Part shown: positions 27,234 through 36,040 of the stretch, one piece after another | Layout: the number at the start of each line of letters is the position of its first letter | Position numbering within the stretch: the stretch's first letter is position 1 | Origin: a virus | Direction: 5' to 3' (one strand) | Virus record (IMG/VR): IMGVR_UViG_3300042451_000707 | Location: 1-64,000 of that record | DNA: 64,000 bases | Notes under the pieces: model-generated | Databases searched by the model: none | Seen by the model: only the letters and a program-made list of their open reading frames with translations | What the model was told of the DNA's origin: nothing | Program-made: the position numbers and the translations under genes

Positions 27234-30200
27234 TTAAATGTTTTCAAACGAAGCACCTGTTGGTGTGATAAAGAATTCAATATCAATAAATTCTAATGCT
27301 TTCGTAGGTTTTAGGTAAATTTTTCCTGTTAATGTATTTCTATCCAAGTCTTCAGGTGATGATGAAACCGTTACACGGAAATCATAAAGACCTCTATCTC
27401 TTCTAATTGAATCTAGAATTGGATTAACACTATCTAAAAATTGTTGTCTAACGATTTGGTCATTTTGTTCAAATAATAATCTTACCGCTACCGCTGAAAT
27501 TAATTTACGAGCTTGAAGTAACAATCTTCTTACATTTAATCTGTTAAGAGCCGTATCAGCAACTTGTAAAGTTTTATTACCCCAAATTACGGTTCCAACA
27601 TCAGAGAAAGTTGCGATAGGGTTAATTCTACCTTGATACAATGTATCTCTATCTGTTTGTGTAAGTTTAACTCTCGCTTTAATTGAATTAACAAGACCTC
27701 TTGTGTAACCCGCTGATGCGAACCAAGGGAATGATATATTATCTGTTAATGCTAAGTTTCTACAAACTTCACCTGTTGGTGGTAAATAAATTTGAGTGTT
27801 ATTTACAGTATCACGAGTTAATATCCAAGGGTAGTAAGTCGCAGTGTAATTAGAGTCAATTCCTGTGTTATCTAAATTATCAACAGCTTCTTGAGGATAT
27901 ATTATAAGTTGAGGGTTTGTTGAATCCGGATTATACATCGGATAATCAGGTGTTGTTGCAATATATACTGAATCCGCTCTTGAGAATTGAACCATATCAA
28001 TAGCCTCTTCCACAAGATTTGAGTTATTTACATAGTCAATACTTGATGTTGCAAAAATATTAATATTTGTTGATTCAGGATTTGAAAATGTTAAAATACC
28101 AAGTAAATAAGCGTAATAATCAGTATTTGCAAAATCTTGATTGTTGTCTTGAACTGTAATTCTTTTAAACAAACCGTCTCCTGTTGCATTTGGATATCTT
28201 GATGATGATGACGCTCCTGCCAAGTATCCTGAAGCCCCTAATTGGAATCTATCTTCATTAGTTCTCCATTCTCTATATATATCCCATCCGTCAAAACCTC
28301 CCGCAAAACATACAGTATATTTTCTTGAATAAATAAAATAATATGGGTTTTCTTGTGTTTGTGGGTCATTTCTAAATTCTGCAACACCACATTCAAATGC
28401 GGTTTCTCCGCTTGATTTAGAACTAATTCCGATTGTTACAACAGTTGCACCTGAATCCATATGGAATCCTTTACTTACCACATTCCAAGGTCTTCCCTCA
28501 ATTGCAGGATTAGTAACCCATCCTGAAGGAGTTTGTTTTCCTTTATAAGTTAAGAATGATTCATCAATACCATATTGTGTTGAAAAACCTAAATAACTTC
28601 GTCTTACGATATCTCCTGCCGATTCTATAGGTCCTCCTCCAGCACTTGCTCCAAATGGTGGATTTGCAATTACTTCACCAGGGAAATAATATTTTGTTTT
28701 AAATTTAGGATAAGGTGATGGGTATTCATCATAACTTAAATACTCTCTTTGAGTATATCCGTAAAATCCACAAGGTAATGCGTCTATCGGTGCCTCATCA
28801 GCCATTTCAACCATTACGTATTTAGAAATCAACGCAAATTCTCCATTAGAAGAACCTATTTTTTTCGCGATGAAATTATTTGACGCCGGGTCCATGTTAC
28901 AATTTGTGAATTTTTCAATTACAATAGGATTTGCATCAGTATCAAAAAAGTTTCTAACAAATACATCAAACGACATATTATTGAATGATAAATTCGCAAT
29001 TGAAACTTTAACTTCAGTATTTGCAGAATCTCCATCAGAAATTGATATGAACTTAAATAATTTATAAACTTTATTACCTCTCAATTCTGAAACCAAATAA
29101 GGTGTTTCCGGTGACTGATATCTTTCTAAATTGTATGCGATTGATGATGATTCTTGACTTCTAGCACTCGGTAATGCGATTAAGTTACAATTCAATCCTC
29201 TCACATATCCTTGGTTATAACCATAATTTAAAGAGTTTAAATAATCTTCTTCAACATAAATAGGGACATCAAATCTTGATTTACCAAAATTATCAACACC
29301 TAAAACTTTTGTTAAATATTTTGATGAAGACGCTAACATTGAAGTCTCAAATGAGAATACTTCATTATCTTTTGTTACACCTGATAATAAAAATGTTGCA
29401 TAAGGTGATTTCGCGATATCCGAATATTGTCCGGTACAAATTAATTGTAAATTGTTTGGTACCCAAGTAGAATTATTATTGTAATCAATACCTACTTGAT
29501 AAACAGGTCCGTGATTGATACTAGTTGAACTATTCTGATATAACGATATACCTCTTGACCGAATAGTTGCAACCACCATATTATTGTATTCACTATACGC
29601 AGTCCCTGTAAATAAATAAGTATTACCTGTTACGGTTCCGGTAAATGTGTTTGGTGAAACAAGTGATAATGTTGATACAGAATAATCAAAAGAATAACCT
29701 GTATAATTTCCTGTCGAAGAACTGAAATTTTCAAATTCAAAATTCGCATAAAACCAAACATCGTTAGAGTCTGATGTTAAATCATTATCTATGAAATCAT
29801 TAACACAACCATATGGATTTTGAATTGAACTATATTGAGAAGTTAATATACTATAATCTGTTTCGGGTATAGCTCCGTAAATTACTGCAGTATTCGCAGA
29901 CAATATAGGAGAATTCATTATGTTACCTAAATAATTATTAAAATCATCTTGTAATGTTGATGTACTCCCGTCTTGTTGTCTATATTGAACGTTTAAATTT
30001 GCTAAAACTTGAGATGGTAAACCCGAACCAAATGTAACAACACCTGATGTTGAATTACCAGTAAATGTTGCGGAAAATGGTGTTCCAACTGAAGGATTAC
30101 CAATTGTAGTTGGGTCAACATTTGCAGTAACACTAATAGACCAAGAAGGTCCTGCATCATATCCGGATAAACCAAGAATTCTTGTCACAAATAATTGATT

Positions 30201-30473
30201 TGATTGTTGTAAATATGATTTAGCAATATATGCGGCCTCATATTTTGGTATTTGAGTATTTACGAATTTAACGGGTTCTGTTCCACCGAAATACGCTTGG
30301 AACTCATCATAATTAGTTATAAAAATCGGTTCAAAGGCCGGTCCTTTAATTGTTTCTCCCACTAATCCTAACGTAGTAACGCCCACACTTTGGGCTACGA
30401 AAGATAAGTCTGTTTCAGATGTATATACACCCGGAGATACGAATACTTTTTGGTTTGCTTGTGCTGTTGCCAT
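27234..30473 (-). CDS. 18: Contractile tail sheath protein, gp18-like (expanded)
   Basis: This is the tail sheath subunit. The N-terminus has the sheath signature FVSPGVYTSE, then TTLGLVGETIKGPAFEP and a YFGG segment. The C-terminal fold, which joins subunits, is recognisable: GVTIWGNKTL-like text (here GTVIWGNKTLQ), LNVRRLLLQARKLI and TGKIYLKPTKALEFIDIEFF. At 1079 aa it is much longer than T4 gp18 (659 aa). The additional residues lie between about 110 and 640 and are Ser/Thr/Asn-rich, probably surface-exposed insertion domains. It is bounded by a promoter-like motif 33 nt upstream and a terminator at its end, so it is probably an abundant monocistronic message. Confidence 0.95.
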   Translation of the reverse strand: MATAQANQKVFVSPGVYTSETDLSFVAQSVGVTTLGLVGETIKGPAFEPIFITNYDEFQAYFGGTEPVKFVNTQIPKYEAAYIAKSYLQQSNQLFVTRILGLSGYDAGPSWSISVTANVDPTTIGNPSVGTPFSATFTGNSTSGVVTFGSGLPSQVLANLNVQYRQQDGSTSTLQDDFNNYLGNIMNSPILSANTAVIYGAIPETDYSILTSQYSSIQNPYGCVNDFIDNDLTSDSNDVWFYANFEFENFSSSTGNYTGYSFDYSVSTLSLVSPNTFTGTVTGNTYLFTGTAYSEYNNMVVATIRSRGISLYQNSSTSINHGPVYQVGIDYNNNSTWVPNNLQLICTGQYSDIAKSPYATFLLSGVTKDNEVFSFETSMLASSSKYLTKVLGVDNFGKSRFDVPIYVEEDYLNSLNYGYNQGYVRGLNCNLIALPSARSQESSSIAYNLERYQSPETPYLVSELRGNKVYKLFKFISISDGDSANTEVKVSIANLSFNNMSFDVFVRNFFDTDANPIVIEKFTNCNMDPASNNFIAKKIGSSNGEFALISKYVMVEMADEAPIDALPCGFYGYTQREYLSYDEYPSPYPKFKTKYYFPGEVIANPPFGASAGGGPIESAGDIVRRSYLGFSTQYGIDESFLTYKGKQTPSGWVTNPAIEGRPWNVVSKGFHMDSGATVVTIGISSKSSGETAFECGVAEFRNDPQTQENPYYFIYSRKYTVCFAGGFDGWDIYREWRTNEDRFQLGASGYLAGASSSSRYPNATGDGLFKRITVQDNNQDFANTDYYAYLLGILTFSNPESTNINIFATSSIDYVNNSNLVEEAIDMVQFSRADSVYIATTPDYPMYNPDSTNPQLIIYPQEAVDNLDNTGIDSNYTATYYPWILTRDTVNNTQIYLPPTGEVCRNLALTDNISFPWFASAGYTRGLVNSIKARVKLTQTDRDTLYQGRINPIATFSDVGTVIWGNKTLQVADTALNRLNVRRLLLQARKLISAVAVRLLFEQNDQIVRQQFLDSVNPILDSIRRDRGLYDFRVTVSSSPEDLDRNTLTGKIYLKPTKALEFIDIEFFITPTGASFENI

Positions 30474-30505
30474 TATTTATTAATTCTATACAGATTTATT
30501 TTATA

Positions 30506-30513
30506 GATAAATA
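30506..30513 (-). promoter_or_regulatory. TATTTATC promoter-like motif upstream of the sheath gene
   Basis: The minus strand reads TATTTATCTATAAAATAAAT, with the full A-rich right half, 32 nt before the sheath ATG. Confidence 0.55.
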
Positions 30514-30550
30514 TTCTATATTTTACGAAAAAACTTTACTTTTTAATAAG

Positions 30551-30558
30551 TATTTATA
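30551..30558 (+). promoter_or_regulatory. TATTTATA promoter-like motif upstream of RHH gene 1
   Basis: The plus strand reads AAGTATTTATAATAGG, 34 nt before the ATG of the 53-aa RHH gene. Its reverse complement equals the T4 late consensus TATAAATA, but every other copy in the window points with TATTTATA towards its gene, so the plus orientation is preferred. Confidence 0.45.
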
Positions 30559-30560
30559 AT

Positions 30561-30581
30561 AGGTAGGAAAAAATTCTACCT
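30561..30581 (+). promoter_or_regulatory. Inverted repeat with U-tract in front of RHH gene 1
   Basis: Two 8-bp arms (30561-30568 and 30574-30581, one G-T pair, five-base loop) are followed by TTTTTTC. It can be read as a plus-strand terminator or as an operator for the adjacent RHH protein. It lies between the promoter-like motif and the start codon. Confidence 0.5.
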
Positions 30582-30592
30582 TTTTTCTCACT

Positions 30593-30754
30593 ATGAAAAC
30601 CAAGAAAGAAATTAAAAATATTAAAATATCTCCTGAGTCTCACAACACACTAAAAAAGTATTGTGATAAGAGAGGTATTAAAATTTATAAATTTTTGGAA
30701 AATTTGATAATGGAAAACTGTAAAGAGAAGAAAGATATCTATGGTGAAGATTAA
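30593..30754 (+). CDS. Small ribbon-helix-helix-type protein 1
   Basis: This 53-aa frame starts at ATG 30593. The order of a beta strand (KNIKISPE), helix (HNTLKKYCDKRG) and second helix (KIYKFLENLIMENC) is that of a minimal ribbon-helix-helix DNA-binding protein (CopG/Arc/MetJ-like). It lies on the plus strand between the minus-strand sheath and gp15-like genes. Its stop overlaps the stop of the convergent gp15-like gene by four bases. The upstream inverted repeat may be its operator. Function as a small phage transcription regulator is inferred. Confidence 0.65.
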   Translation: MKTKKEIKNIKISPESHNTLKKYCDKRGIKIYKFLENLIMENCKEKKDIYGED

Positions 30755-31794
30755 ACCAATTTATTTTCAAAGACAATTAAAGCTTCTTGACTATTATTAA
30801 TTTTAGTTATTTCAATTCTTAAAATGTCGTTGGTTGTAATTTGTATTGTTTGAGTATCACTACCAAAATAATTATCGTTTATATACACATCAAAAGTATC
30901 CACATTATCTGAATTTACGAATGTCATATTAGCTCTAAAATCAATTCTATCCACCAAAGTAGTATTGCCTGTTATAAATAAGAAATCAAAGTTAAAGGTA
31001 TCCGGATTTTTCGGAAATCTATTTCTTCTTTGTCTTCTTGTTGAAGTATCCGCTTCAATTATTTGAGATACTCTTTGAATTGCGGGTTTAACCTCAAATT
31101 CTTCCTCATCAATTAAATAACCTAACATAGTAAAGTCATAATTTTGAACGTAATATTTTCTGGCATCCATTGTCATTTGAGATTCATCGGAAACATTATC
31201 CAATATTATCGGAACATATTGTCCTTTAATAAACGTATATGCTTGTCGTGACGCGAATGTTTGCATTACAATCTTATTCAATTGATTTAATTCTCTCATT
31301 CTGTTACAAATAATTTTAACACTATACTTGATATCGACAGGGACAGGTTGTGGTATTGTATAGATATCCATACCTTGTTCATTACCATTCCAAGTCGGAA
31401 CCGATGCGTAATAAAATTGTTTTCTATTTGGTATGTTGTATTTTAAAGCAGGGTTTGACCCGTATTTAACTTCGGGACTTCTAACGACCGTTATAAATGG
31501 TGGATTTGGATTATAATCTAAATCTGTGAATTTATAGGTTTCAACATATTGAGACCAGTTTTGAGTGGTAATAATAATATCTACCATTGGAACTATTTCT
31601 CCTGCGGTAACAACCTTCAATTCATTTTTAACAAAATCCAACATACCTCTATCCAAATCCGCGTGTAACACCGATTTGGGTAAATAAGTCCCATCTTCTT
31701 TAATGTATTCCAATAATTCTTGTCTACGAGCAGATAATTCTTTTCGTGGGACTAATGGTAAAGTAGGTTTAACTAGTTTTTTTGGTAATGCCAT
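30751..31794 (-). CDS. Probable tail sheath stabiliser/terminator, gp15-like
   Basis: This 347-aa protein is longer than T4 gp15 (272 aa). The middle (IKYSVKIICNRMRELNQLNK, then a QAYTFIKGQYVPIIL strand and MLGYLIDEEEFEVKPAI) follows the gp15 pattern of a multi-helix segment with a two-strand closing unit. Its place between a gp14-like gene and the sheath gene is the T4 order 14-15-18. The C-terminal 80 residues are beta-rich, an addition relative to T4. gp15 caps the tail tube and sheath and joins the head. The assignment rests on synteny and weak sequence resemblance, so it is moderately secure. Confidence 0.5.
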   Translation of the reverse strand: MALPKKLVKPTLPLVPRKELSARRQELLEYIKEDGTYLPKSVLHADLDRGMLDFVKNELKVVTAGEIVPMVDIIITTQNWSQYVETYKFTDLDYNPNPPFITVVRSPEVKYGSNPALKYNIPNRKQFYYASVPTWNGNEQGMDIYTIPQPVPVDIKYSVKIICNRMRELNQLNKIVMQTFASRQAYTFIKGQYVPIILDNVSDESQMTMDARKYYVQNYDFTMLGYLIDEEEFEVKPAIQRVSQIIEADTSTRRQRRNRFPKNPDTFNFDFLFITGNTTLVDRIDFRANMTFVNSDNVDTFDVYINDNYFGSDTQTIQITTNDILRIEITKINNSQEALIVFENKLV

Positions 31795-31799
31795 ATTTC

Positions 31800-32315
31800 T
31801 TAAATACCTTTAAATTCATCTTCCGAAACCCAGGTTGCGGTTATGGTACGATAAAATGGACGATAGCCACCGTAGGTATGTTTATTATCCGACTTAACAT
31901 ATCCGTCATCACTTACAACATAATATCTAACTCGGTCTTCAGATTCATAATACCCAATATAATCACCCAAGAATATTTCAACTCCCACGTCATCCAAAGT
32001 TTTTTGATAGATTGAGAATTTCATATTTCCAGGTTCTTTCTGTTCCACTCTTGAAGTACCAATAAATTTAGATGTTGGTGCCATTACTTGAACCATACCT
32101 TTCAGTTCAACGGGTGGTAAAAATTGAATTCCATCTTCTAATACTTCACCATAAACATTATCGGTCTTCGTTTTATATCTATCAATACGATATAGTACAA
32201 CGGTAAAATTCATATCTCCTTCTAACCATTCTTTTCCCATTTCAATTTCCAACGAATAATCTTCACCTCCAAAAAATTTTCCTAACCTTGTTATTGGTAC
32301 TAAATTATTTTGCAT
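31800..32315 (-). CDS. Probable neck protein, gp14-like
   Basis: This 171-aa, beta-rich protein has an early YRIDRYKTKTDNVYGEVLED segment and a later GDYIGYYESEDRVRYYVVSD segment. Those match the layout of gp14-type neck proteins (a tyrosine/proline-rich part, then a GDxIxY strand and a closing domain), although T4 gp14 is longer (256 aa). It ends five nucleotides before the gp15-like gene and follows a 105-aa unknown, consistent with the T4 order 14-15-18. In T4 gp13 and gp14 connect head to tail. Assignment is provisional. Confidence 0.45.
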   Translation of the reverse strand: MQNNLVPITRLGKFFGGEDYSLEIEMGKEWLEGDMNFTVVLYRIDRYKTKTDNVYGEVLEDGIQFLPPVELKGMVQVMAPTSKFIGTSRVEQKEPGNMKFSIYQKTLDDVGVEIFLGDYIGYYESEDRVRYYVVSDDGYVKSDNKHTYGGYRPFYRTITATWVSEDEFKGI

Positions 32316-32319
32316 ATTA

Positions 32320-32637
32320 CTATCTATTTAATTGTTGTTTATACCAAGATTCAGAACTTAATCCTGTTGAAGTTATTACTACTTTCGCATTTAAAAAATT
32401 TTTAAGGTTTTTCTTAACTTCTTCATTCCATTCCATCCTTAAATTATCATATATTCTTGGATTTCCTTTTACTTTTAATAACGGACTGTCGTCAGGAAGA
32501 ATATAAGTAACTGACATATAATACTCATCTTTATCTATTGGTGTTAAATCAAAATCAACAAATGATACTTCTTTTGGTTTGATTACCGATAACATTTTTC
32601 TAATTGCGTTTTCTAAATTTTCTTGTGACATTTTCAT
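32320..32637 (-). CDS. Hypothetical protein upstream of the neck genes
   Basis: This 105-aa protein of unknown family has an N-terminal helix (QENLENAIRKMLSVI), a beta-strand pair (SFVDFDLTPIDK, YYMSVTYILPD) and a C-terminal amphipathic helix (EEVKKNLKNFLNAKVVI). Two in-frame ATGs lie at the start. It heads the gp14/gp15 operon, with a promoter-like motif 5 nt upstream of the first ATG, and is divergent from the SNF2 helicase gene. A tail-completion or neck role is suggested by place alone. Confidence 0.65.
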   Translation of the reverse strand: MKMSQENLENAIRKMLSVIKPKEVSFVDFDLTPIDKDEYYMSVTYILPDDSPLLKVKGNPRIYDNLRMEWNEEVKKNLKNFLNAKVVITSTGLSSESWYKQQLNR

Positions 32638-32642
32638 ATATT

Positions 32643-32650
32643 GATAAATA
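32643..32650 (-). promoter_or_regulatory. TATTTATC promoter-like motif for the gp14/gp15 operon
   Basis: The minus strand reads AAGTATTTATCAATATATG, with the first possible start codon 5 nt after the octamer. A transcript starting just downstream would be nearly leaderless. Confidence 0.5.
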
Positions 32651-32691
32651 CTTTAATTTTGTTTATATTTAATACAAACTTTACTTAACGA

Positions 32692-34443
32692 ATGGATATA
32701 AGTTTGGAAACAAAAGCAATGACTATTCTTGAAACCTATGAGGGTGGTAATAATTATATATTAGGATTAAAAAGAAAATCTCAAGTAAATAAGAAATTTT
32801 ACCCTACAAGGAGTCAATCGGAGTATGTCATTTCATTTCACGATAAACAACCAAAGATTGCAAAAAAATGGGTAATATTAGATTCTTATTTCGCCCAAAA
32901 ACTTGCCGACGATAAATTATACACCGAAATTCCTCAAAAAGTTTGGGTTGAGAAGTTGTTGGCAGATAAAGAAAAATCTTATCACATTTGGGGTAAAGTT
33001 TTTGAAAATGAAGAATTGTCCGATTTTTGGTTACCGAAAGGAGCCATCATTAAAGATAATTCAGTTCAAAATGTTGTTGTTGATTATTCAAAATATTCTC
33101 ATAGACCTCCATTGGAACACCAAAAAGAAGCAATCCAAAAATTACTTGAAAACAAAAAGTTTATATTGGCAGATGATATGGGTTTGGGTAAAACAACCTC
33201 AACAATCATTGGGGCGTTAGAAAGTGGGTCTAAAAAAATATTGATTATTTGTCCGGCAACATTGAAAATTAACTGGAAACGAGAAATTGAAAATTATTCT
33301 GACAGGTCAATTTTTATTGCTGAAAGTAAAAATTTCTCAACGGAACACGATTTTGTTATTGCAAATTATGACATTATAAAAAATTTCCATGACCCAAAAA
33401 ATAAAGAGGAGTCGTTAATTCTTAATTCCAAATTTGATTTGGTTATTGTAGATGAAGCCCATTATATTAAAAACGCAACCGCTCAAAGAACAAAACTTAT
33501 TAATGACCTTGTTAAAAACACTGAAAGATTGTGGTTATTAACTGGTACACCAATGACTTCAAGACCGATGGATTATTTTAATTTATTGAGTTTGGTGGAT
33601 TCTCCGGTTAGTAAAAACTGGATGGCCTATGCAATAAGATATTGTGCCGGTTATCAATTCAAAGTTGGAAACCGAAAAGTTTGGAATATTACAGGTGCGT
33701 CAAATCTTGAGGAATTAAGGGAAAGAACATCGGGAACCATTTTGAGAAGATTGAAAGAAAATGTTCTTGACTTACCTGATAAAATTATAACTCCGGTTTA
33801 TTTGAAATTGAAATCCAAAGCGTATGAAGATGTGATGGGCGAATATTATGATTGGTATGATAAAAATCCTGAGGAGTCCAAATCTTTAACCGTTCAATTC
33901 TCAAAGTTAACAAAAGTTAGACAAATTATTGCAGATGAAAAAATACATCAAACAATTGAAATTGCTGAAAACATTATTGAACAAGGTAAAAAAGTTATCA
34001 TCTTTTGTAACTTTACGGATTCTTTAAATAAAATTTTGGAACACTTTGGAAAAATCGCAGTTAAACTTGATGGGTCAATGTCTCAACACGAAAGACAATT
34101 TAGTGTCGACCAATTTCAAGAAAATGAAAAGATTAAAGTTTTTGTTGGTAATATTAAGGCGGCCGGAACCGGAATTACCTTAACTGCCGGTGAAGCGGCA
34201 ATTTTCAACGATTTATCATTTTTACCTTCAGACCACGCCCAAGCCGAAGATAGAAGTTATAGATATGGTCAAAAAAATAATGTTTTGGTTTACTATCCTA
34301 TTTTCGAAAACAGCATTGAAGGAATAATTTATGATATCTTAAATAATAAAAAACAAGTCATTGAGACCGTTATGGGTGACAGGGTTAATAAGGCCGACGC
34401 CGCGGAAGAAATCCTAAAAAGAATTAATGATTTGCGAAAATAG
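32692..34443 (+). CDS. SNF2-family DEAH-box helicase / ATPase
   Basis: This 583-aa superfamily 2 translocase of the SNF2 branch has motif I DDMGLGKT (161-168), motif II DEAH (254-257), motif III LTGTP (283-287) and a C-terminal helicase lobe with motif V/VI-like GNIKAAGTGITLTAGEA and AEDRSYRYGQ. The QxxR-like end and GTGITL are typical of SMARCAL1/Rad54-type remodellers. The N-terminal 130 residues are a separate, beta-rich domain. UvsW-like roles (branch migration, fork regression) are the usual phage use of SF2 enzymes but are not proven here. It opens the plus-strand block, and its start is 55 nt from the divergent neck operon. Confidence 0.92.
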   Translation: MDISLETKAMTILETYEGGNNYILGLKRKSQVNKKFYPTRSQSEYVISFHDKQPKIAKKWVILDSYFAQKLADDKLYTEIPQKVWVEKLLADKEKSYHIWGKVFENEELSDFWLPKGAIIKDNSVQNVVVDYSKYSHRPPLEHQKEAIQKLLENKKFILADDMGLGKTTSTIIGALESGSKKILIICPATLKINWKREIENYSDRSIFIAESKNFSTEHDFVIANYDIIKNFHDPKNKEESLILNSKFDLVIVDEAHYIKNATAQRTKLINDLVKNTERLWLLTGTPMTSRPMDYFNLLSLVDSPVSKNWMAYAIRYCAGYQFKVGNRKVWNITGASNLEELRERTSGTILRRLKENVLDLPDKIITPVYLKLKSKAYEDVMGEYYDWYDKNPEESKSLTVQFSKLTKVRQIIADEKIHQTIEIAENIIEQGKKVIIFCNFTDSLNKILEHFGKIAVKLDGSMSQHERQFSVDQFQENEKIKVFVGNIKAAGTGITLTAGEAAIFNDLSFLPSDHAQAEDRSYRYGQKNNVLVYYPIFENSIEGIIYDILNNKKQVIETVMGDRVNKADAAEEILKRINDLRK

Positions 34444-34455
34444 TAAATTACAGAT

Positions 34456-34469
34456 TATTTATTATAAAA
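34456..34469 (+). promoter_or_regulatory. TATTTATTATAAAA promoter-like motif upstream of the SOD fusion gene
   Basis: The full extended motif lies 13 nt after the SNF2 stop and 16 nt before the fusion gene's ATG. A dedicated promoter here suggests separate, probably late expression of the SOD fusion. Confidence 0.55.
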
Positions 34470-34485
34470 TGAATAATCGAATTAT

Positions 34486-36018
34486 ATGAAAAAAACCGAA
34501 AAGAAAATTCAAGAACTTGAAAAAAAGATTCTCGAAAACCACATAGTTGAAGAATCCAAGTTATTGATAACTGAAATGAAAAAAATAGGGATAGAAAAAT
34601 TACCTTACGCCTATTCAGCCTTGAAATCGTTTATCGATGCAGAAACAATGGAAATCCATTATTCCAAACATTATAAAGGATATGTGGATAAACTAAACGC
34701 CGCTTTATCAAAAAAGAAATATGGTGATTTAGATTTGGAAAAAATAATTAAAACAATCAGCCGTTTCGACAAAACTATTAGAAATAATGCCGGAGGTGCA
34801 TTTAATCACGCATTGTTTTGGAATTTCCTGACACCTGAACCAACAAAATTACAAGGAGAACTTTATAAAAAAATCACAAAACAATGGGGAACATTCACCA
34901 ACTTCAAAAAAGAATTTGAAAAACAAGCCAAAGAGCGTTTTGGTTCAGGTTGGGTATGGTTGATTTTAACTTCCAAAAATACATTAAAGATTATGTCTAC
35001 TCCAAACCAAGACAATCCATTAATGAATGTGATTGAAGGTGGGGGATTTCCTTTATTAGGTTTGGACTTATGGGAACATGCTTATTACTTAAAATATAAA
35101 AACAAACGAGACGAATACATTACAAACTTTTGGAAAGTCGTTAATTGGGATTTTGTTACCAAGATGTATGAGATGAAGACAAAAACAAAGTTAATTGAAT
35201 CTGAAATTAAAAAATCTGTTTTATTTGAAGGTCGTTCAGATTATATCAGAATGTGTACAGATGAAGATAACGAATTTTTCCAAAACCTACTTAGTAGAGA
35301 AGAAATAAGGTCAATCTATGGTAAAGGAATTTACCAAGCGTTATTTAAAGTTCCTTGGTTAGAATTTAGAAAAAAAGATTTATCAATCAACAGAATGCAA
35401 GGTTTTTATAAAGATGGGGAAAGACACAATATTAGTTACTTAGCGGGGAACCATAGAGCTTTTTGTATGATTGTTAAAAGTGTTAACGAAATATTAAAAC
35501 AAAGCGGACAACCTAAAATATTTCTCAAAGATAAATCTCCTGAAGAACAAGTAGTAGGGGTTAAAAGATTAATTGATATTTTAGTTAAAAACGCACCAAA
35601 AATATTTGACGAAAACAATCCATTTTTTCAAGCAATCATGACAAACTTAGGACAGAGTATTATAAAGGGAGACAAGGTTGAAAAAGTTAGTGAAATCAGA
35701 TTGTCTAAAAAATTTGGTCGAGAAAATGTCAAAATTGAAAGTGGTTTTGGTTTAGATACGGATGCTTCCGAAGGGTTAGATGGTACTATTAAAATTGGTG
35801 GTAATATATATAAATGTCAAATAAAACCTTATAAAACTTCTTTTATTGAAGATGGTAAACTTGTTGTGTTAACTAGTAGTACTGTTAGTAATTATAAAGT
35901 AGATTTTATGATATTCTCGAATACACAAAATACTTTAGTAATAAAAACCCAAAATACAGAATTAGGGGTTAATACATATATGTTTCCACCTGAAGATTTA
36001 ATTTACACATTAACATGA
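34486..36018 (+). CDS. Mn-type superoxide dismutase fused to a nuclease-like domain
   Basis: This 510-aa protein is a fusion. Residues 38-230 are a complete Mn/Fe superoxide dismutase that would convert superoxide to peroxide and oxygen. LPYAYSALKSFI opens the fold. Ligands H58, H108, D194 and H198 (GLDLWEHAYY) are all present. Gly104 and Gln175 are at the positions that mark the Mn type. A 37-aa Lys/Glu-rich helix precedes it. Residues 240-400 are a helical region of unknown kind. Residues 415-510 resemble a PD-(D/E)XK nuclease core: E418, D432, then QIK (Q445, K447) and later KVDFMIF. No frameshift is seen. A phage SOD is uncommon, and this fusion is unfamiliar to me. Activity and purpose are unproven. 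Confidence 0.85.
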   Translation: MKKTEKKIQELEKKILENHIVEESKLLITEMKKIGIEKLPYAYSALKSFIDAETMEIHYSKHYKGYVDKLNAALSKKKYGDLDLEKIIKTISRFDKTIRNNAGGAFNHALFWNFLTPEPTKLQGELYKKITKQWGTFTNFKKEFEKQAKERFGSGWVWLILTSKNTLKIMSTPNQDNPLMNVIEGGGFPLLGLDLWEHAYYLKYKNKRDEYITNFWKVVNWDFVTKMYEMKTKTKLIESEIKKSVLFEGRSDYIRMCTDEDNEFFQNLLSREEIRSIYGKGIYQALFKVPWLEFRKKDLSINRMQGFYKDGERHNISYLAGNHRAFCMIVKSVNEILKQSGQPKIFLKDKSPEEQVVGVKRLIDILVKNAPKIFDENNPFFQAIMTNLGQSIIKGDKVEKVSEIRLSKKFGRENVKIESGFGLDTDASEGLDGTIKIGGNIYKCQIKPYKTSFIEDGKLVVLTSSTVSNYKVDFMIFSNTQNTLVIKTQNTELGVNTYMFPPEDLIYTLT

Positions 36019-36026
36019 TATTTATA
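36019..36026 (+). promoter_or_regulatory. TATTTATA promoter-like motif upstream of gp13
   Basis: The plus strand reads TATTTATAGATAAAATAATC, one base after the SOD fusion stop codon and 14 nt before the gp13 ATG. Confidence 0.55.
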
Positions 36027-36040
36027 GATAAAATAATCTT

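Noticed and set aside
30551-30558. A T4-type late promoter TATAAATA on the minus strand for the sheath gene
   Set aside because: The sheath gene has its own TATTTATC motif closer in, and across the window TATTTATA, not TATAAATA, faces the genes.
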